A DNA stretch of 64,000 nucleotides, from the NCBI GenBank assembly GCA_002189035.1, contig NEEC01000010.1:1-64000 (forward strand). The letters run 5' to 3'. The first letter of the stretch is position 1. Every line of letters starts with the position of its first letter. The notes beneath the pieces were generated by a model that was not told the origin of the DNA, searched no databases, and was given only the letters and a program-made list of their open reading frames with translations. The stretch comes from Utricularia gibba. Its lineage: Eukaryota; Streptophyta; Magnoliopsida; Lamiales; Lentibulariaceae. The position numbers and the translations under genes were made by a program. Shown in pieces: positions 46,495 to 58,050 of the stretch.

Positions 46495-48131
46495 CCTAGA
46501 AGGGGAAGTAGCAAAGTAAACATCGGGAAATCTATATTTACAGATAACAGAAAATAGACCTGTACAGAAGGTGCCGCCTCGGGCTCCTACATCCTCTACA
46601 TCTCGGCAGAGAAGCGGGCCATGACCGAGTCTTCCAGAGCACTTCTCCGGGCCATCTCTTCAGCTGCAGTCAAAAATCGAGGAAGCAGTTACGATACATT
46701 GCAGATGTTGAAACTTGGGGAAGTAGAATCTAACTACCTCTTTTTTTTTAGAGGATCTATGGGCAAGCGTCTTCACCCTCTTCTCTTTCTTGGTGGCAGC
46801 GGTTTGAGCAGTTGAGGGACGAAGCTGGAATAAGGGGAAGATTCGGAGAAGGACTACAAGGAGGATTTTGTGAATCAGTGCCTTCAGAAGGTACGATATT
46901 GGGCAAGTGGGAGTTGTGAGAACGATTGATAATACCTGACTGATGAACGTTAAGAATGATGTTGCTAAATGTCACGGTCTAGCACATTCAACGCATCAAA
47001 AGAAATTTATAAACCTAGCTATTCTACTACACAAATGAGATCGGCCATCCATAGGGGACTTTGCTTTAAGAACCGCTATCTTGAAAAGGTGAAGAAAAAC
47101 TACCAAAGTCATAGCCGGATCCATACCAGCCAAAAAAAACAAAAAGGTAGTGAAACAAAAGATAGAATTCGGGGCGAGGTAGTAAAGTGGGATGGCAAAA
47201 GTGTGAAGAAATTGGACTATCAAAGGGTGGAGGGGGGAGCGTAAACTGCTTTCAAAATAAGCGAGAGGAATCGGTAGGCTGAAAGGGGAAGGGGGCTTTC
47301 ACCTATCCCCCAAGGGATTTCAGTATCCTGGGCATGAGAAACGATGTACTCCTCGAGAATTGAGTACCGAATACGAAGAGAAGCGATGTTTAAGTAGTTG
47401 GATCTCCTACCCATTTTCAGAAAAAGGAAAGAGGAACCTAACCCAGGAGCCAAGCAAAGCCAAGAATGAGAGAAGAAGTTAGAAGGAGAGAAGGGAGTCT
47501 GGAAGAACCTTAAAGAATCGAATGGAAAAGATGAAAAAACGACTAATACCTGAAAGATTTGCAGTTTCCGACGAGTTTTACGGTGGCGTAGGTGGGGGAT
47601 GAACACGAGGGAGCACAGGTAGTGCGGAAATCAAGTGAACAAAGGGAGCAAAGGGAAGAAATGATGGGAGAAGCACGCATTTACAGAGGAGGTATTCGGG
47701 AGACGAAATGGCACGTTGTTTGGGGTGCCTAGAAGGAGCGGGAAAACGAATTGTGGCGTGGAGGTCGACATAAAATGGGTGGAGATTCACTCACGGGAAA
47801 GCGGCATGCCCGAAATCGGTATAGTAGTAATTCTGATCCACCGACTTGCCCCAAAAGGGCCAATATCGATAAATCAGAGGGGCTGAATGATAGGGTACAA
47901 ATCGAATGAGTATAATCGGCCTCTAAAAAGCTGCCAAAAGGTGCTCTTATGGGATAGCACAAAACAATAGACCGATAATTGTCAGAATCTATCAGCAGCA
48001 GCTGTTTTGCGTAGTTTTAAAAGTGATCGAATTACAGCAGAGCAGATGGCGGTTTTCTGAAAAGTAGGATTACAGCATAGGCGCAGAAAGCGACCAACAA
48101 TCATAGAAATCAGGATTCGGTCAAATCGACC

Positions 48132-48145
48132 TCATCTATAAGTAG
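48132..48145 (+). promoter_or_regulatory. TATA-like box in the Tat LTR
   Basis: TCTATAAGTAGGAG lies about 270 bp before the LTR end, a usual spacing for an LTR promoter. It is supported by context only. Confidence 0.4.
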
Positions 48146-48611
48146 GAGAAGTCCTGAAAGGAAAAGGGTTCAACTCTAAGCCCTGCAACCTGTATTTTTC
48201 CCCACGCCCGTCTAGCAAAGGTATTTTCTGGTGAGTTCCGTTAGTTCCGTGGTTTTTTCGTTCTCCAACGATTTCCACGTAAAAAATCTTTGTCCTTCTT
48301 TGTTTTCGTTAAACGCACTAAGCATAAAACCCATACCTGAGTTCGACGCCTCTGGGCGAACTCCACAACACGAAAATCGGTTCCGACCCCAGTGCTAATT
48401 TTCGCCCTTAACAATGTCAAAACCTAATTGGTTATTAGCATATCTATGTGTGGTACTTGTTCTTGCTCCCTATTTTCTGAGTTATTGTCCCTTTATTTAT
48501 TTATAATTCAGGTGCTAAAAATGAGGTGTCCACATCTAGGAATTTAGGGTAATACTGTCAGATTTTTTTTTCAAAATTCTTTATCAAAATAATTGGGATT
48601 TTTTTTATTGT

Positions 48612-48661
48612 GAAAATATCTGTTATTTTAAAATTAATATTTTAAAATAACAGATATTTTC
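48612..48661. repeat. Perfect 23-bp inverted repeat with 4-base loop
   Basis: GAAAATATCTGTTATTTTAAAAT (48,612-48,634, given here only for its ends) pairs fully with 48,639-48,661 around the loop TAAT. Key ends are GAAAATATCTG and CAGATATTTTC. It may be a snap-back remnant or a hairpin transcript source. Confidence 0.85.
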
Positions 48662-49740
48662 CTTATTTTTTTGTTTTGATGAAATTATTTTTTAATATAT
48701 ATTTTATTTTGAAATATTTCTTTCATATTTTTAATTAAATATTTTAATTCTATCTCCGTTACATATTTTCAGTTAAATATATTATTTAAAAATAAAATTT
48801 TTTCACACCTATAAATATCATTTAAATTTCATTATAAACTAAATATACCTTTAAATGATTATGTTTATAGAATACTATTTCCTTTTATAAATATACCTAA
48901 TATTGAGATTGGGGGAAACAAAATAAATCAACTTATGTAATAGAGTCTACTACCACACTATTGGAGAGACTAGATGAAGTTTTCTTTCACTTTTTTCTTA
49001 ACTCGTTTAAGTAAAAAAATCAGAAAGTTTTTTCTGGCTTCTAAACTTGTTCTAATTTACTAAATCATTATTTTCTTATTCCGAATGTCTAATTACCCAA
49101 CAATACAAAAATCATAAAATCAATGCTTATAATGTGCAAGTGCATTTACAGATTTTTGAAATTCAATTATATTCATATTTGAAAAAAACATTTATTTATT
49201 AAAATCGCATTTAATGCCTAGTAAAATAAAACATCATAATCAATGATGGTGCAAATGGAAAAAATAAGAGCTAACTCGGGGAACAATAAATAAAGCCAAA
49301 TAATTCAATTTAAAAAAATACAAATAGTTAATAAAAAGGAATTTATGTAAAAAAATGAACAAATACAAGTATTTTAACAAAAATACAAGATAAAGCAGGT
49401 GATTTGATTAAAAATTCTACTCACACAGATATTTTAATAAAATAATCGTCCCATAATCACTTTTCTAATTAAATCAGTTAATTCTACAGATTCGATAGTT
49501 AATTAAATTATAATTAATGTATGAGGACGGGAATCATAATCAAATGTATGACATGGGATTTTATTATTAAATTCCTTTGTATTTTTCATATTTTATAGTT
49601 GAGCAGTACAAATATAGTCCAAATAAATCAAATCAGTCTGAGAAATTTCCAGAAAAGAAGTGTGTGCCTAGCAAAAATGGGACGCTTGACTGGAACCGAG
49701 CACTAGACAGACACTCAATCAGTACTGAACGTTGGAGGGT

Positions 49741-49836
49741 CATTCGGTTGTCCGAATGAAGCTCAATTGTCAATCAATCTCTTGATCGATTGAAGGTCAC
49801 TTGGTAGGTAGGAAATCGCTCAATCAGTATTGAGCG
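49741..49836. repeat. Short palindromes
   Basis: CATTCGG-TTGT-CCGAATG (49,741-49,758) and CGCTCAAT-CAGT-ATTGAGCG (49,817-49,836) are perfect hairpins. Variants of CAATCAATnnnTTGATCGATTG surround them up to about 49,900. Confidence 0.75.
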
Positions 49837-51425
49837 AATGGTTGGGTAGAACACACCCAATCAATATGAGATGATGCACAATGCATCGATCGATTGGGCA
49901 ACGCTTACAATGGTTAATGCAATGTCGGTTCAGAGCGTGTTGAGTGTTACCAAGTGTGGGGGAGGTAGAAAGACATACAGAGAGATGCATTCTGATGGGC
50001 CTAACTAATTGGCCCAATTTAATTTCATCTTTTTGGAATATTATTCGTAATGGACAGTGAAAAATGTTGGAAGGAATTTAGAAGGAAAATTCTCCAAATT
50101 CTTTTCAAAAGTCTTTTCGTAATAAAGTGGAGTTTTATAGAGATTTGATCTACCAAATGACTTAAATGCTTATGCACCTCTTTTTTTTTTCTTTTTTCTT
50201 TTTTTTATTTGGCTTCGCTTAACGTGGTATTTGGTTGCTGTCTTCTTCAAGTTTGTTTATCTTTCGAAGCGGTTGATGTCGTTTTGGTAATCTATTTTAG
50301 AGGAGTCCACCGATCTTTCCCAAAAATATCTCCAGGATTTTTTTATAGCCCTCAAAATGTTGGCCATGCATACCCTAAACCATGCACATGATGATCTTTG
50401 CTTGTAGTAGGATCAGATAGATCATTTTACTAAAAAAATATTTTTGATGTATTTTTGTATATGTACTGTTGGTAATTTTTTGTTTTAGAAAAGTGTACAT
50501 TTTGTTATAAGTTTGTTTTCTTTATATATATGATGAATGTTTTTGTATGGTTTAAGTATTTATATCTCAAACATAAAAACAATGTGTGGGTAATTAGCAT
50601 ATTTATGTCGAGGGAAGTTGACTAGAGCTCCAAGTTGTAAAGAATCTATCAGGGTTGACAAACAATAAAGGAGATTAAATAATGTAGTGCGAGTCCGTAT
50701 TTGGTGGAATCGAAATGAATTTAATTTCTTATGAGAAGCAATAAAGATCAACGGCGAAACATGACATTTTCCCACCCTTGATTTACCGTAACAATTTGTC
50801 CTTGTGTTCCTACAATTCATTCTTAATTATGCAGCATGATGATTTTCTGCTCCTTCCCTTCCTGAAGTAGTTGACTAAAATAATAGGGCATATGAACTGA
50901 AATATTCGCATGCTTAAATAATGATAATGCTCACCAAATGCATTAAGAAAAAGGAATCAATTGCTTGCCTCGACTCTAAACAGTAGAGAAATCTAACTTT
51001 TAGTCGTAATTTGTATTCCTAATTTGGATTTGGTGTGCGAGCCACTGATTTATGGGAAATTAAGATGGGTTGCTTCTTATGAAATCACATAAGAAAGAGT
51101 ATGACTAGCTTGTTTGTATGCTTTCCCCTTCATCTAGGGCGAATCGTATGAGAGCGAGTTAATTGTAGTCTATAGGATTTTGATGACTAAAGTGAAAGCA
51201 TCGTGAAGTCGTAATCATCTCTTCGTCATTTTTATTTATTCAAACTTTCTCCTTGTCATAAGTCAAAATCAATTTCCCTCAACTCAAGGGAATAACTGAG
51301 GAGCGTGGCTATGATATGATTTTCAAGAGTTCTCATTCGAGTAGGTTTCAAGTGAAGTTATGTGTAATGTTAATGAGTTTAATTTAAATGCTAAATAGCA
51401 TTCAAACCTGCTCTTGGCAGCCACA

Positions 51426-53423
51426 ATGTTCTCATTTCTTACTAAGAATCTCATACTCCTCTTCATTTTCATGCTTTTGCTCTTTAGCCAACAATTCGAT
51501 GGTGCCCTCTCACATGAACAAGATCCACACGATGATAGCGATCATATGGAATTTTACAAGTTCATCAAATGCCATGTTGGTAAAGGTAATATTTGTCATG
51601 GACTTGTAACATTCCATGGAAAAGAGCGTTTTTATTGTTGTAATTCTCATTGTTGTGATGTGCTTAGTGACACAAACAACTGTGGTGTTTGTGATCATAA
51701 GTGCAAGTCTGGAGAGAAATGTTGCAATGGGATCTGCAAGAACATTAGAAGCGATAGTAACTATTGTGGAAGTTGTTGGAATCGATGCAAGTCAAGTGAG
51801 AGATGCTGTAATGGTAATTGCAAAAGTCTTACACAAGATAAAGATCATTGTGGCACATGTGGCAATAAGTGTATGTTGAATGAAAGATGTTGCAGCGGAA
51901 TTTGCACCAACATTACAAGTAACAAGAATAGTTGTGGTAGTTGTGGTAACAAGTGTGATTCGAATGAAATATGTTGCAGTGGACATTGTAGGAATGTTAA
52001 GAAGCACAACAACCACTGTGGCACTTGTGGGAATGGATGTAAGTCTCCAAATGTATGTTGTGATGGTATTTGTAGAAACTTTAGTATAGATAATGACCAT
52101 TGTGGAAATTGTGGAAATAAATGTGGTCCTGAGCAAAGATGCTGCAATGGACAATGTAGGAAAATAAAAAAGGACAATAAGCACTGTGGAAGTTGTGGGA
52201 ATGGATGTAAGTCTCCAAATGTGTGTTGTGATGGTGTTTGTAGAAATTTTAATATAGATAATGATCATTGTGGAAGTTGTGAAAACAAATGTGGTCCTCA
52301 TAGAAGATGCTGCAATGGACATTGTAGGAATGTTAAGAAGCACAACGACCACTGTGGCACTTGTGGGAATGTATGTAAGTCTCCAAGCATATGTTGCGAT
52401 GGTGTTTGTAGAAACTTCAATATAGATAATGACCATTGTGGAAGTTGTGGAAACAAATGTGGTATTCATAGAAAATGTTGCATTGGACATTGTAGGAATG
52501 TTAAGAAGGACAACGATCACTGCGGCAATTGTGGGAATGGATGTAAGTTTCCAAACGTGTGTTGCAATGGTGTTTGTAGAAATTTTAATATAGATAATGA
52601 CCACTGTGGAAGTTGTGGAAACAAATGTGGTCCTCATAGAAGATGTTGCAATGGCCATTGTAGAAAAATTAAAAATGATGATAAGCATTGTGGAAGTTGT
52701 GGAAATAATTGTGCCTTAGGGTTCAAATGCTGCAGTGGAATTTGCAAGAATGTCAAAAGTGACATCAACCATTGTGGTAATTGTGGCAATAAATGTAAGT
52801 TTAATCAAAGGTGCTGCAATGGAGAGTGTAGGAACATTAACAAGGATAACAAGCATTGTGGAAGTTGTGGGAATGGGTGTGCTTTAGGGTTCAAGTGTTG
52901 CAATAAAGTTTGCAAAAATATTCAAAGCGACAACAATAATTGTGGTCGCTGTAAGCGCAAATGCAAGTTAGATGAGAGATGTTGCAATGGAAAGTGTATG
53001 AAGATTAAATCAGATTGTGGCATATGTGGGAATGGGTGCAAGTCACGAGATGAAATATGTTGTGATGGGGTTTGCAGAGTACCTAAAAAGGACAATAAAC
53101 ATTGTGGTCGTTGCAACAATAAATGTAAGTTGAATGAAAGATGTTGCAATGGACATTGTAGGAATATTAAAAATGATAGCAATCATTGTGGAAGTTGCGG
53201 GAGACGTTGTGCACCAGGTTTCAAGTGTTGCAATGGAGTTTGCATAAATATTAAAAACAATAACAATAATTGCGGTCGTTGTAAGCGGAAATGTAAGTCG
53301 GGGCGCACTTGTTGTGATGGCAGTTGCAAGAATCTCTTTAAGGACAGGAACAATTGCGGGCAGTGCAACAAAAAGTGTAATCCGGGTGAGAAGTGTGAGA
53401 ATGGATTTTGCGGATATGGATGA
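51426..53423 (+). CDS. STIG1-family secreted protein with 21 tandem six-cysteine modules
   Basis: The gene is intronless and encodes 665 residues from the ATG at 51,426 (an upstream in-frame TTG is not a plausible plant start) to the stop at 53,421-53,423. Residues 1 to ~29 form a signal peptide (MFSFLTKNLILLFIFMLLLF). Residues 30-85 carry the usual STIG1 lead-in with CCNSHCCDVLSDTNN. From residue 86 to the end, 21 modules follow the pattern CGxCxxxCxxxxxCCxGxC plus ~9 polar residues. Each is 28 residues long except 16 (25) and 17 (29); the last is partial. Ordinary STIG1 proteins are about 130-160 residues with one such region. STIG1 of tomato and tobacco acts at the pollen tube surface, and Arabidopsis GRI in ROS signalling. 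The role of this long form is unknown. It should be apoplastic and disulfide-rich. There is no stop or frameshift, and A/T-ending codons fit the region. Confidence 0.93.
   Translation: MFSFLTKNLILLFIFMLLLFSQQFDGALSHEQDPHDDSDHMEFYKFIKCHVGKGNICHGLVTFHGKERFYCCNSHCCDVLSDTNNCGVCDHKCKSGEKCCNGICKNIRSDSNYCGSCWNRCKSSERCCNGNCKSLTQDKDHCGTCGNKCMLNERCCSGICTNITSNKNSCGSCGNKCDSNEICCSGHCRNVKKHNNHCGTCGNGCKSPNVCCDGICRNFSIDNDHCGNCGNKCGPEQRCCNGQCRKIKKDNKHCGSCGNGCKSPNVCCDGVCRNFNIDNDHCGSCENKCGPHRRCCNGHCRNVKKHNDHCGTCGNVCKSPSICCDGVCRNFNIDNDHCGSCGNKCGIHRKCCIGHCRNVKKDNDHCGNCGNGCKFPNVCCNGVCRNFNIDNDHCGSCGNKCGPHRRCCNGHCRKIKNDDKHCGSCGNNCALGFKCCSGICKNVKSDINHCGNCGNKCKFNQRCCNGECRNINKDNKHCGSCGNGCALGFKCCNKVCKNIQSDNNNCGRCKRKCKLDERCCNGKCMKIKSDCGICGNGCKSRDEICCDGVCRVPKKDNKHCGRCNNKCKLNERCCNGHCRNIKNDSNHCGSCGRRCAPGFKCCNGVCINIKNNNNNCGRCKRKCKSGRTCCDGSCKNLFKDRNNCGQCNKKCNPGEKCENGFCGYG
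52017..52688 (+). repeat. Alternating A/B modules (168-bp higher-order repeat) in the STIG1-like gene
   Basis: Modules 5-12 occupy exactly 672 bp. Odd modules read KSPNVCCDGVCRNFNIDNDH-like and even ones GPHRRCCNGHCRNVKK-like, repeating as a 56-residue pair four times. They are nearly identical at DNA level, whereas modules 1-4 and 13-21 are diverged. Recent unequal exchange in the centre of the gene is the likely cause. Confidence 0.88.
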
Positions 53424-56400
53424 TTATAATATTCATATTTATCTTTTGATAATGATTGTGAAGGATTATTTATCTTCTTATTCATGTGAACAATGTACTC
53501 GTAGTTACTCCACTCACATAAATGGTTATTTAGTTAGGAAATAATTATAGTAATAGTGCGTATCTTGATTGTATTCTATTGTAATGTCTGATACTTGTTT
53601 CCAATTTATTTGTTAGGGGATGGATTTCATGATCACTAGTTTGGGTTAGTGCATAATTTTTTTATTCTTTATTCTAATTCGACTTCAATAGGTGAGTTAT
53701 TTGTATTAAGTAGAAACATCAGTCTGATTAGTGGTGTATATTATCACCATCCTTTAAATTTGAATAGCTCACCACAACAAGCAACTTTGTAGTTAGCACC
53801 CACTAGTTCAAGGGAACTCTAAAACTCCATAATTTTCCTGAAACCATTATCTACTTGGTCTTTGGTGTTCTTTTTTTTTTTTAGCAGAATTTATCTATTT
53901 TCAGTACTTGTGAGGAACTTAAACGATTAATTGATATAGTGTCATTTTCAAAAAGTTTCTTTTCTTGAATACATTATGAATAATAGTGAAATTGCAATGA
54001 AGAAGGGAAGGTCATCACAATCAACAAGTATCAAAACCCAACTATAGTAGGAAAAATCCGAACCCTTCATGGCTCGACCAATTTCCATTATGGGTTTGTC
54101 AAACATTTTAACACCCACCTCACATCACTGCATGAATTAATCAAGAATATGTTCAATTTCAATTGATAGTAATCACAGGACTATGTTTTCAAATATTTTT
54201 AAGATAATCTAACTTTGCACCTTTAATTGCATTGTATGATATTTCTAGAACATTTTAAATTTAATATGATGCTTCTAGAAAAGGAATTTTATACATAATT
54301 TTTTAGTGCGAGGAGGCTAGCCTATAGCATACATTAATGAAAAGTTTGGTGGAGAGCCACACCCAAATATCCAATATAGGATAATGAACTCCATTTATTT
54401 GACACCTCTTACTCATATTTCAATACATATTATGGTCGAAAAAATTCCATTCTAAAGATGTTCAAATTTTTAAGGTCTTTTAATTTTAAGTATTGTTCAC
54501 ATTCTTGTGAAAAGAAAATTGCACCTATTGGCACTAGATAAAAAGATCCACTAAGAGCAAGAATTTGAGGTGAAGACCTTAGTAAAGTGGTTGCATACTA
54601 TTGTAAGAGTTGCATGAAACTCAACTTGTAGAAAGCTATAGGAAAAGGAGGTTTTTGCATTCTTCTCATGTATTTCTACAAATATGAATATAAACAATAC
54701 GTGAGAATGCAAGTGGGTAATTAGAAAAGAAAGCCCTTTTTAAGTAGAGGTGTTAGAGCTCTCACATAGTTGTTGGAGGATGCCACTTTCCTTCCTGGAA
54801 TCTTATGAATACAAACATCTTTAGCAATTATACGTCGAAGATGATAAGGAAAAAATATCATATAGCATAATTGCAATGCCCAATAACATTGTTAGCCATT
54901 GCAAAAGGAACATAGGAACCATCTTGTTGTGGTTAGGAAATTTCTCTTCCACAAGCATTCAAATTTTTGTAATTTTTCATTTGAGTTCTATGTTTGTGAT
55001 TGTTTCTTTCTTATGATTAAGTAATAACATGAAGAATAGTAACCCTAGTCGATTTTCTTTTCTGGCTGACTGTTCAAGTATATCCTCCGACGGTAACAAT
55101 TTGTAATATCCCTTTTTTGAAAAGATCTCATGGGGATCTCGATACAGTGTGAAGTGTCATGTGGAATACTTGGTTTTTTATTTGGTGACGGTTCATCAAC
55201 ATTTATTGGAATACTTGTTCGTGTAGTGTTGTCATGCTATTCATTAAGAATGCCTGTATTGGGTTTACTTGAAAATAGATATCATGAAACCCCTTAGCAT
55301 AAAGTGCAAAATGCCTAGTTAGAAAGAGCCTAATGATGCAGAGAAATTCTTCCAACTGTCATGGGTCAATAAATCTTTTCTCTTCAAAACATTTACAAAT
55401 AAAGAAAATCAACAAATATTGAACAAAAAAATAAATCAAGTGTAGGTTAATCAAAAGATAGTGTTGTGATTTTGCTGTAAGTTCTATGCATAAGCTAGGT
55501 TAAACAAGGGTTAATTAAAATGTATTGAAGTGCAGGTAATGATGACGTTTATGAAATAAGTCACTTCAAAAATTAATTTCAAAGGAGTAAATACATAAAA
55601 GAAAATAATAATTTGATTGAGTAAAATTACTAAGCAATACTTGCTAACCATTTTTATTGAAAATCACATGTACTCATTTAGAGCTTGTAAACACATGTTG
55701 AATTTAAAAGTTACTACCACTAATACAAAAGTAAATATTTCAACAAAAATAGGAGTTAAGAGACTATTTCAATTCTTTTTCTTCTTCAGATATATCAATG
55801 ATAGAAAAAATCTCCTCATCCTTTTTGTTCCCTAGAATCCTTCTTCTTTCCGTAGGTGCACAGCACCAACACTGTAGTCCTCATCCCTGTTTTCCTTCCC
55901 CCTTAGGTCGCACCCTTTTTTTCACCTGTTTTCTTTTCTCTTTCAGCTTCTTGCCGAATCTTGTTTTTGCTACTGAATTTATTTTCATGTAGTGAATTAC
56001 ATGTTCAGCAAACAAATACTTTTTGATGGGACAAACCTTTAGTTTGCAAAACCTAAAGAAATTACCAACCATCAAGTTCCATTGCTAGGGAGTTAGGTGC
56101 TTTTTAGTTATTGTTGCTATGCGTTCTTTTGCAAGTGAAAGTCTTTTCCCATTTAATCCAAAGATTTAGAAAACCACAAGAGACCAATAGAAAAGTGCAA
56201 AGGAGAAGACGAATCAGGCAACCAAAAAGGGAGCCATTGCACACGAATCAACCGTGGACACAAATGATGTAAGAAAACAGTGTAGGAATATTATTATCTA
56301 GATTATTCTTATCACATAATCTTCATCGATTTTCCAAAAGAAGCAACTACATTTGTTCTCCAACTAGGGATAATCAATCTTTTACCAAAATTTTTGGAAA

Positions 56401-56672
56401 CGTAAAAGCAACAACACTTGAAGCATTTTTGTTAGTGCGGTTCGACCAAATGAAGTGAAAAGACAATATGCTTTGAAGAAATCTTCAGTTTACACATGAA
56501 GGAGATTCAATGGAGTGGTCCAACACATTGAAATCAAGAAACATAATGGCATAGACTAAAATCAAAACGACATAGGAAGTACTTTCCATTCACTAAGGCT
56601 AAAGAGTTGAGGAGAAGAATTCAACTCTTGGGTATGAAAAGCACATCTTGATTAAATTTCTTTTAGAAGAAT
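53424..56672. other. No gene seen
   Basis: 3' flank of the STIG1-like gene, then AT-rich DNA. Short frames (55,617-55,835; 55,798-55,992) have no domain. Confidence 0.55.
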
Positions 56673-57857
56673 TGATGAATGAAAAATTTAGCACATGTCA
56701 AGAATATGCAAATTTTCCAATCAAAGAAAATTTATAACATAATTCACAACCAATCATATGAAAAATATGAGCATAGTGGACTAGAGTCGAACACAAGAAG
56801 CTAGGTGCTTATTAGGTGAAAGTCAATGCATTCAGATTTTGTCACAGTTAAGAGATTTAGTCTAAGCTAATATTAAAGCAGTTCGATGATAATGTGCAGA
56901 AAGATAGTAAACGAGTAAAAGCATATGTTTATGCAAAATAAAAGATATTAATACCTTGGGACACTTAGGGGTAACATGCTAATGACTAAAAATATCGCAC
57001 CCAAACCTAAAATCATTCGCCTAATAAGCAAAGACTCAAGTCTATCCAAACCCATAATTTTCCTGAATTTTTGGTCTACCTCTAATTAGGGCTATTTATG
57101 ATGAAAACCACTACCTCCCTCTCATGTAATGATCCCGGTTTGTTAAGGAAGTATATTGATTAACTGGTAGTGTGGCCTAGTGAACAATAAACATGCTCAT
57201 CCTCCTTTGTCCCAAGGCACCCCCAAGTGCCTCGCCACTCATAACAGAGAAAATGAAAATACTTTCATGACATTTCATAAATATTATCTTGGATCTAAAG
57301 TTCAACAACAACATAAAACACATAACAGAAACATAAATAGCAAATAGTTGTCGTGAAAAAGCTAAAACAACTTCTAGCTAAAAATAGTGTCCTTCATAAG
57401 CAGAAGAACGCTTCAAAAGATGGTTTGGATCATGGGTTCGTCTTCATCATCCTCAATGGTTCTGCTACGACTTTCTAATGTATCTGCCTCCCAAAATTGT
57501 GTGTGGCGTGCTCTTTAATAGGGGATAGTCTTCTCTTTCTTCATTATTCCATAAATCTACTTTTCTTCTTTACATTGGGATTTGGTGTACTTTTTTCAGC
57601 TGTTGTCCCCTTTTCATGATGCCTCCAATGTTCACTTTTCAGCTATTTGGGATTTGGGATGTTAAAATGTATTGCATTGCTCAAAAAAGTGATTAGAACT
57701 AAGGTTGGGGTTAAATCATGATTTAATCCCAATTAGGAATAAAAGGCGCATACGATGCTGATAATCACAAGAATGCAGAAACACACAATATAATCCGAGT
57801 TTTAAAATAAAATATTAATCATTTTCCTACCTTACAACACTGAAAAATGTGTTATCA
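56673..57857 (-). mobile_element. Solo LTR, family B
   Basis: TGATGAATGAAAAATTTAGC to GAAAAATGTGTTATCA. The flanks AGAAT (56,668-56,672) and AGGAT (57,858-57,862) form a 5-bp target duplication with one mismatch. It aligns with 38,870-39,928 and 41,429-42,600. Confidence 0.88.
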
Positions 57858-58050
57858 AGGATTATTGCTACTGATGAGAACTGAATTAGATGTTGTTGCA
57901 ATAGGCAGCATGAGAACACTCATCCCTACCCAATCCTGTACGAAAATTAAAGAGATGATGAAATATTCTCAACATTCCTATTCTAGAAAGAATGTCTACA
58001 GCCTAAATTTTGATAGTAGAGCTCACTGTAATAAGGAAAGATGCACCAAG
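57858..58050 (+). other. Unrecognised open stretch interrupted by LTRs
   Basis: The reading frame across 57,847-58,050 (MRTELDVVAIGSMRTL, YSQHSYSRKNVYSLNF) matches no family I know. A diverged copy of its second half lies at 58,800-58,925. Possibly part of an unknown transposon or gene fragment. Confidence 0.3.

Larger units (their letters stand above)
44256..48413 (+). mobile_element. Tat-type 3' region and 3' LTR end
   Basis: After the integrase comes GC-richer DNA with tandem repeats (44,431-45,260), an antisense gene (46,494-45,452) and a promoter-like TATAAGTAGG at about 48,136. The CA-ended LTR finishes TTCGCCCTTAACA at 48,413. Tat/Retand and Ogre elements often have long 3' regions with antisense ORFs. 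I could not place the left end of this LTR, and no 5' half of the element is in the window. Confidence 0.62.
48414..51425. other. AT-rich intergenic region with palindromes, no gene seen
   Basis: Very AT-rich to about 49,600, then a slightly GC-richer patch of short inverted repeats (49,740-49,900), then AT-rich again with a polypyrimidine run near 50,180. Frames such as 49,577-49,759 and 50,820-50,560 show no domain. The last ~400 bp are the 5' flank of the STIG1-like gene. I could not place a TATA box there with confidence. Confidence 0.5.

Noticed and set aside
51414-51425. Longer STIG1-like start at a TTG codon
   Set aside because: Plant nuclear genes rarely start at TTG. The ATG at 51,426 directly precedes the hydrophobic signal peptide.
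51792-52688. 298-codon antisense frame under the STIG1-like gene
   Set aside because: It is a shadow of the repeated Cys/Gly/Asn codons on +. It has no start context or domain of its own.
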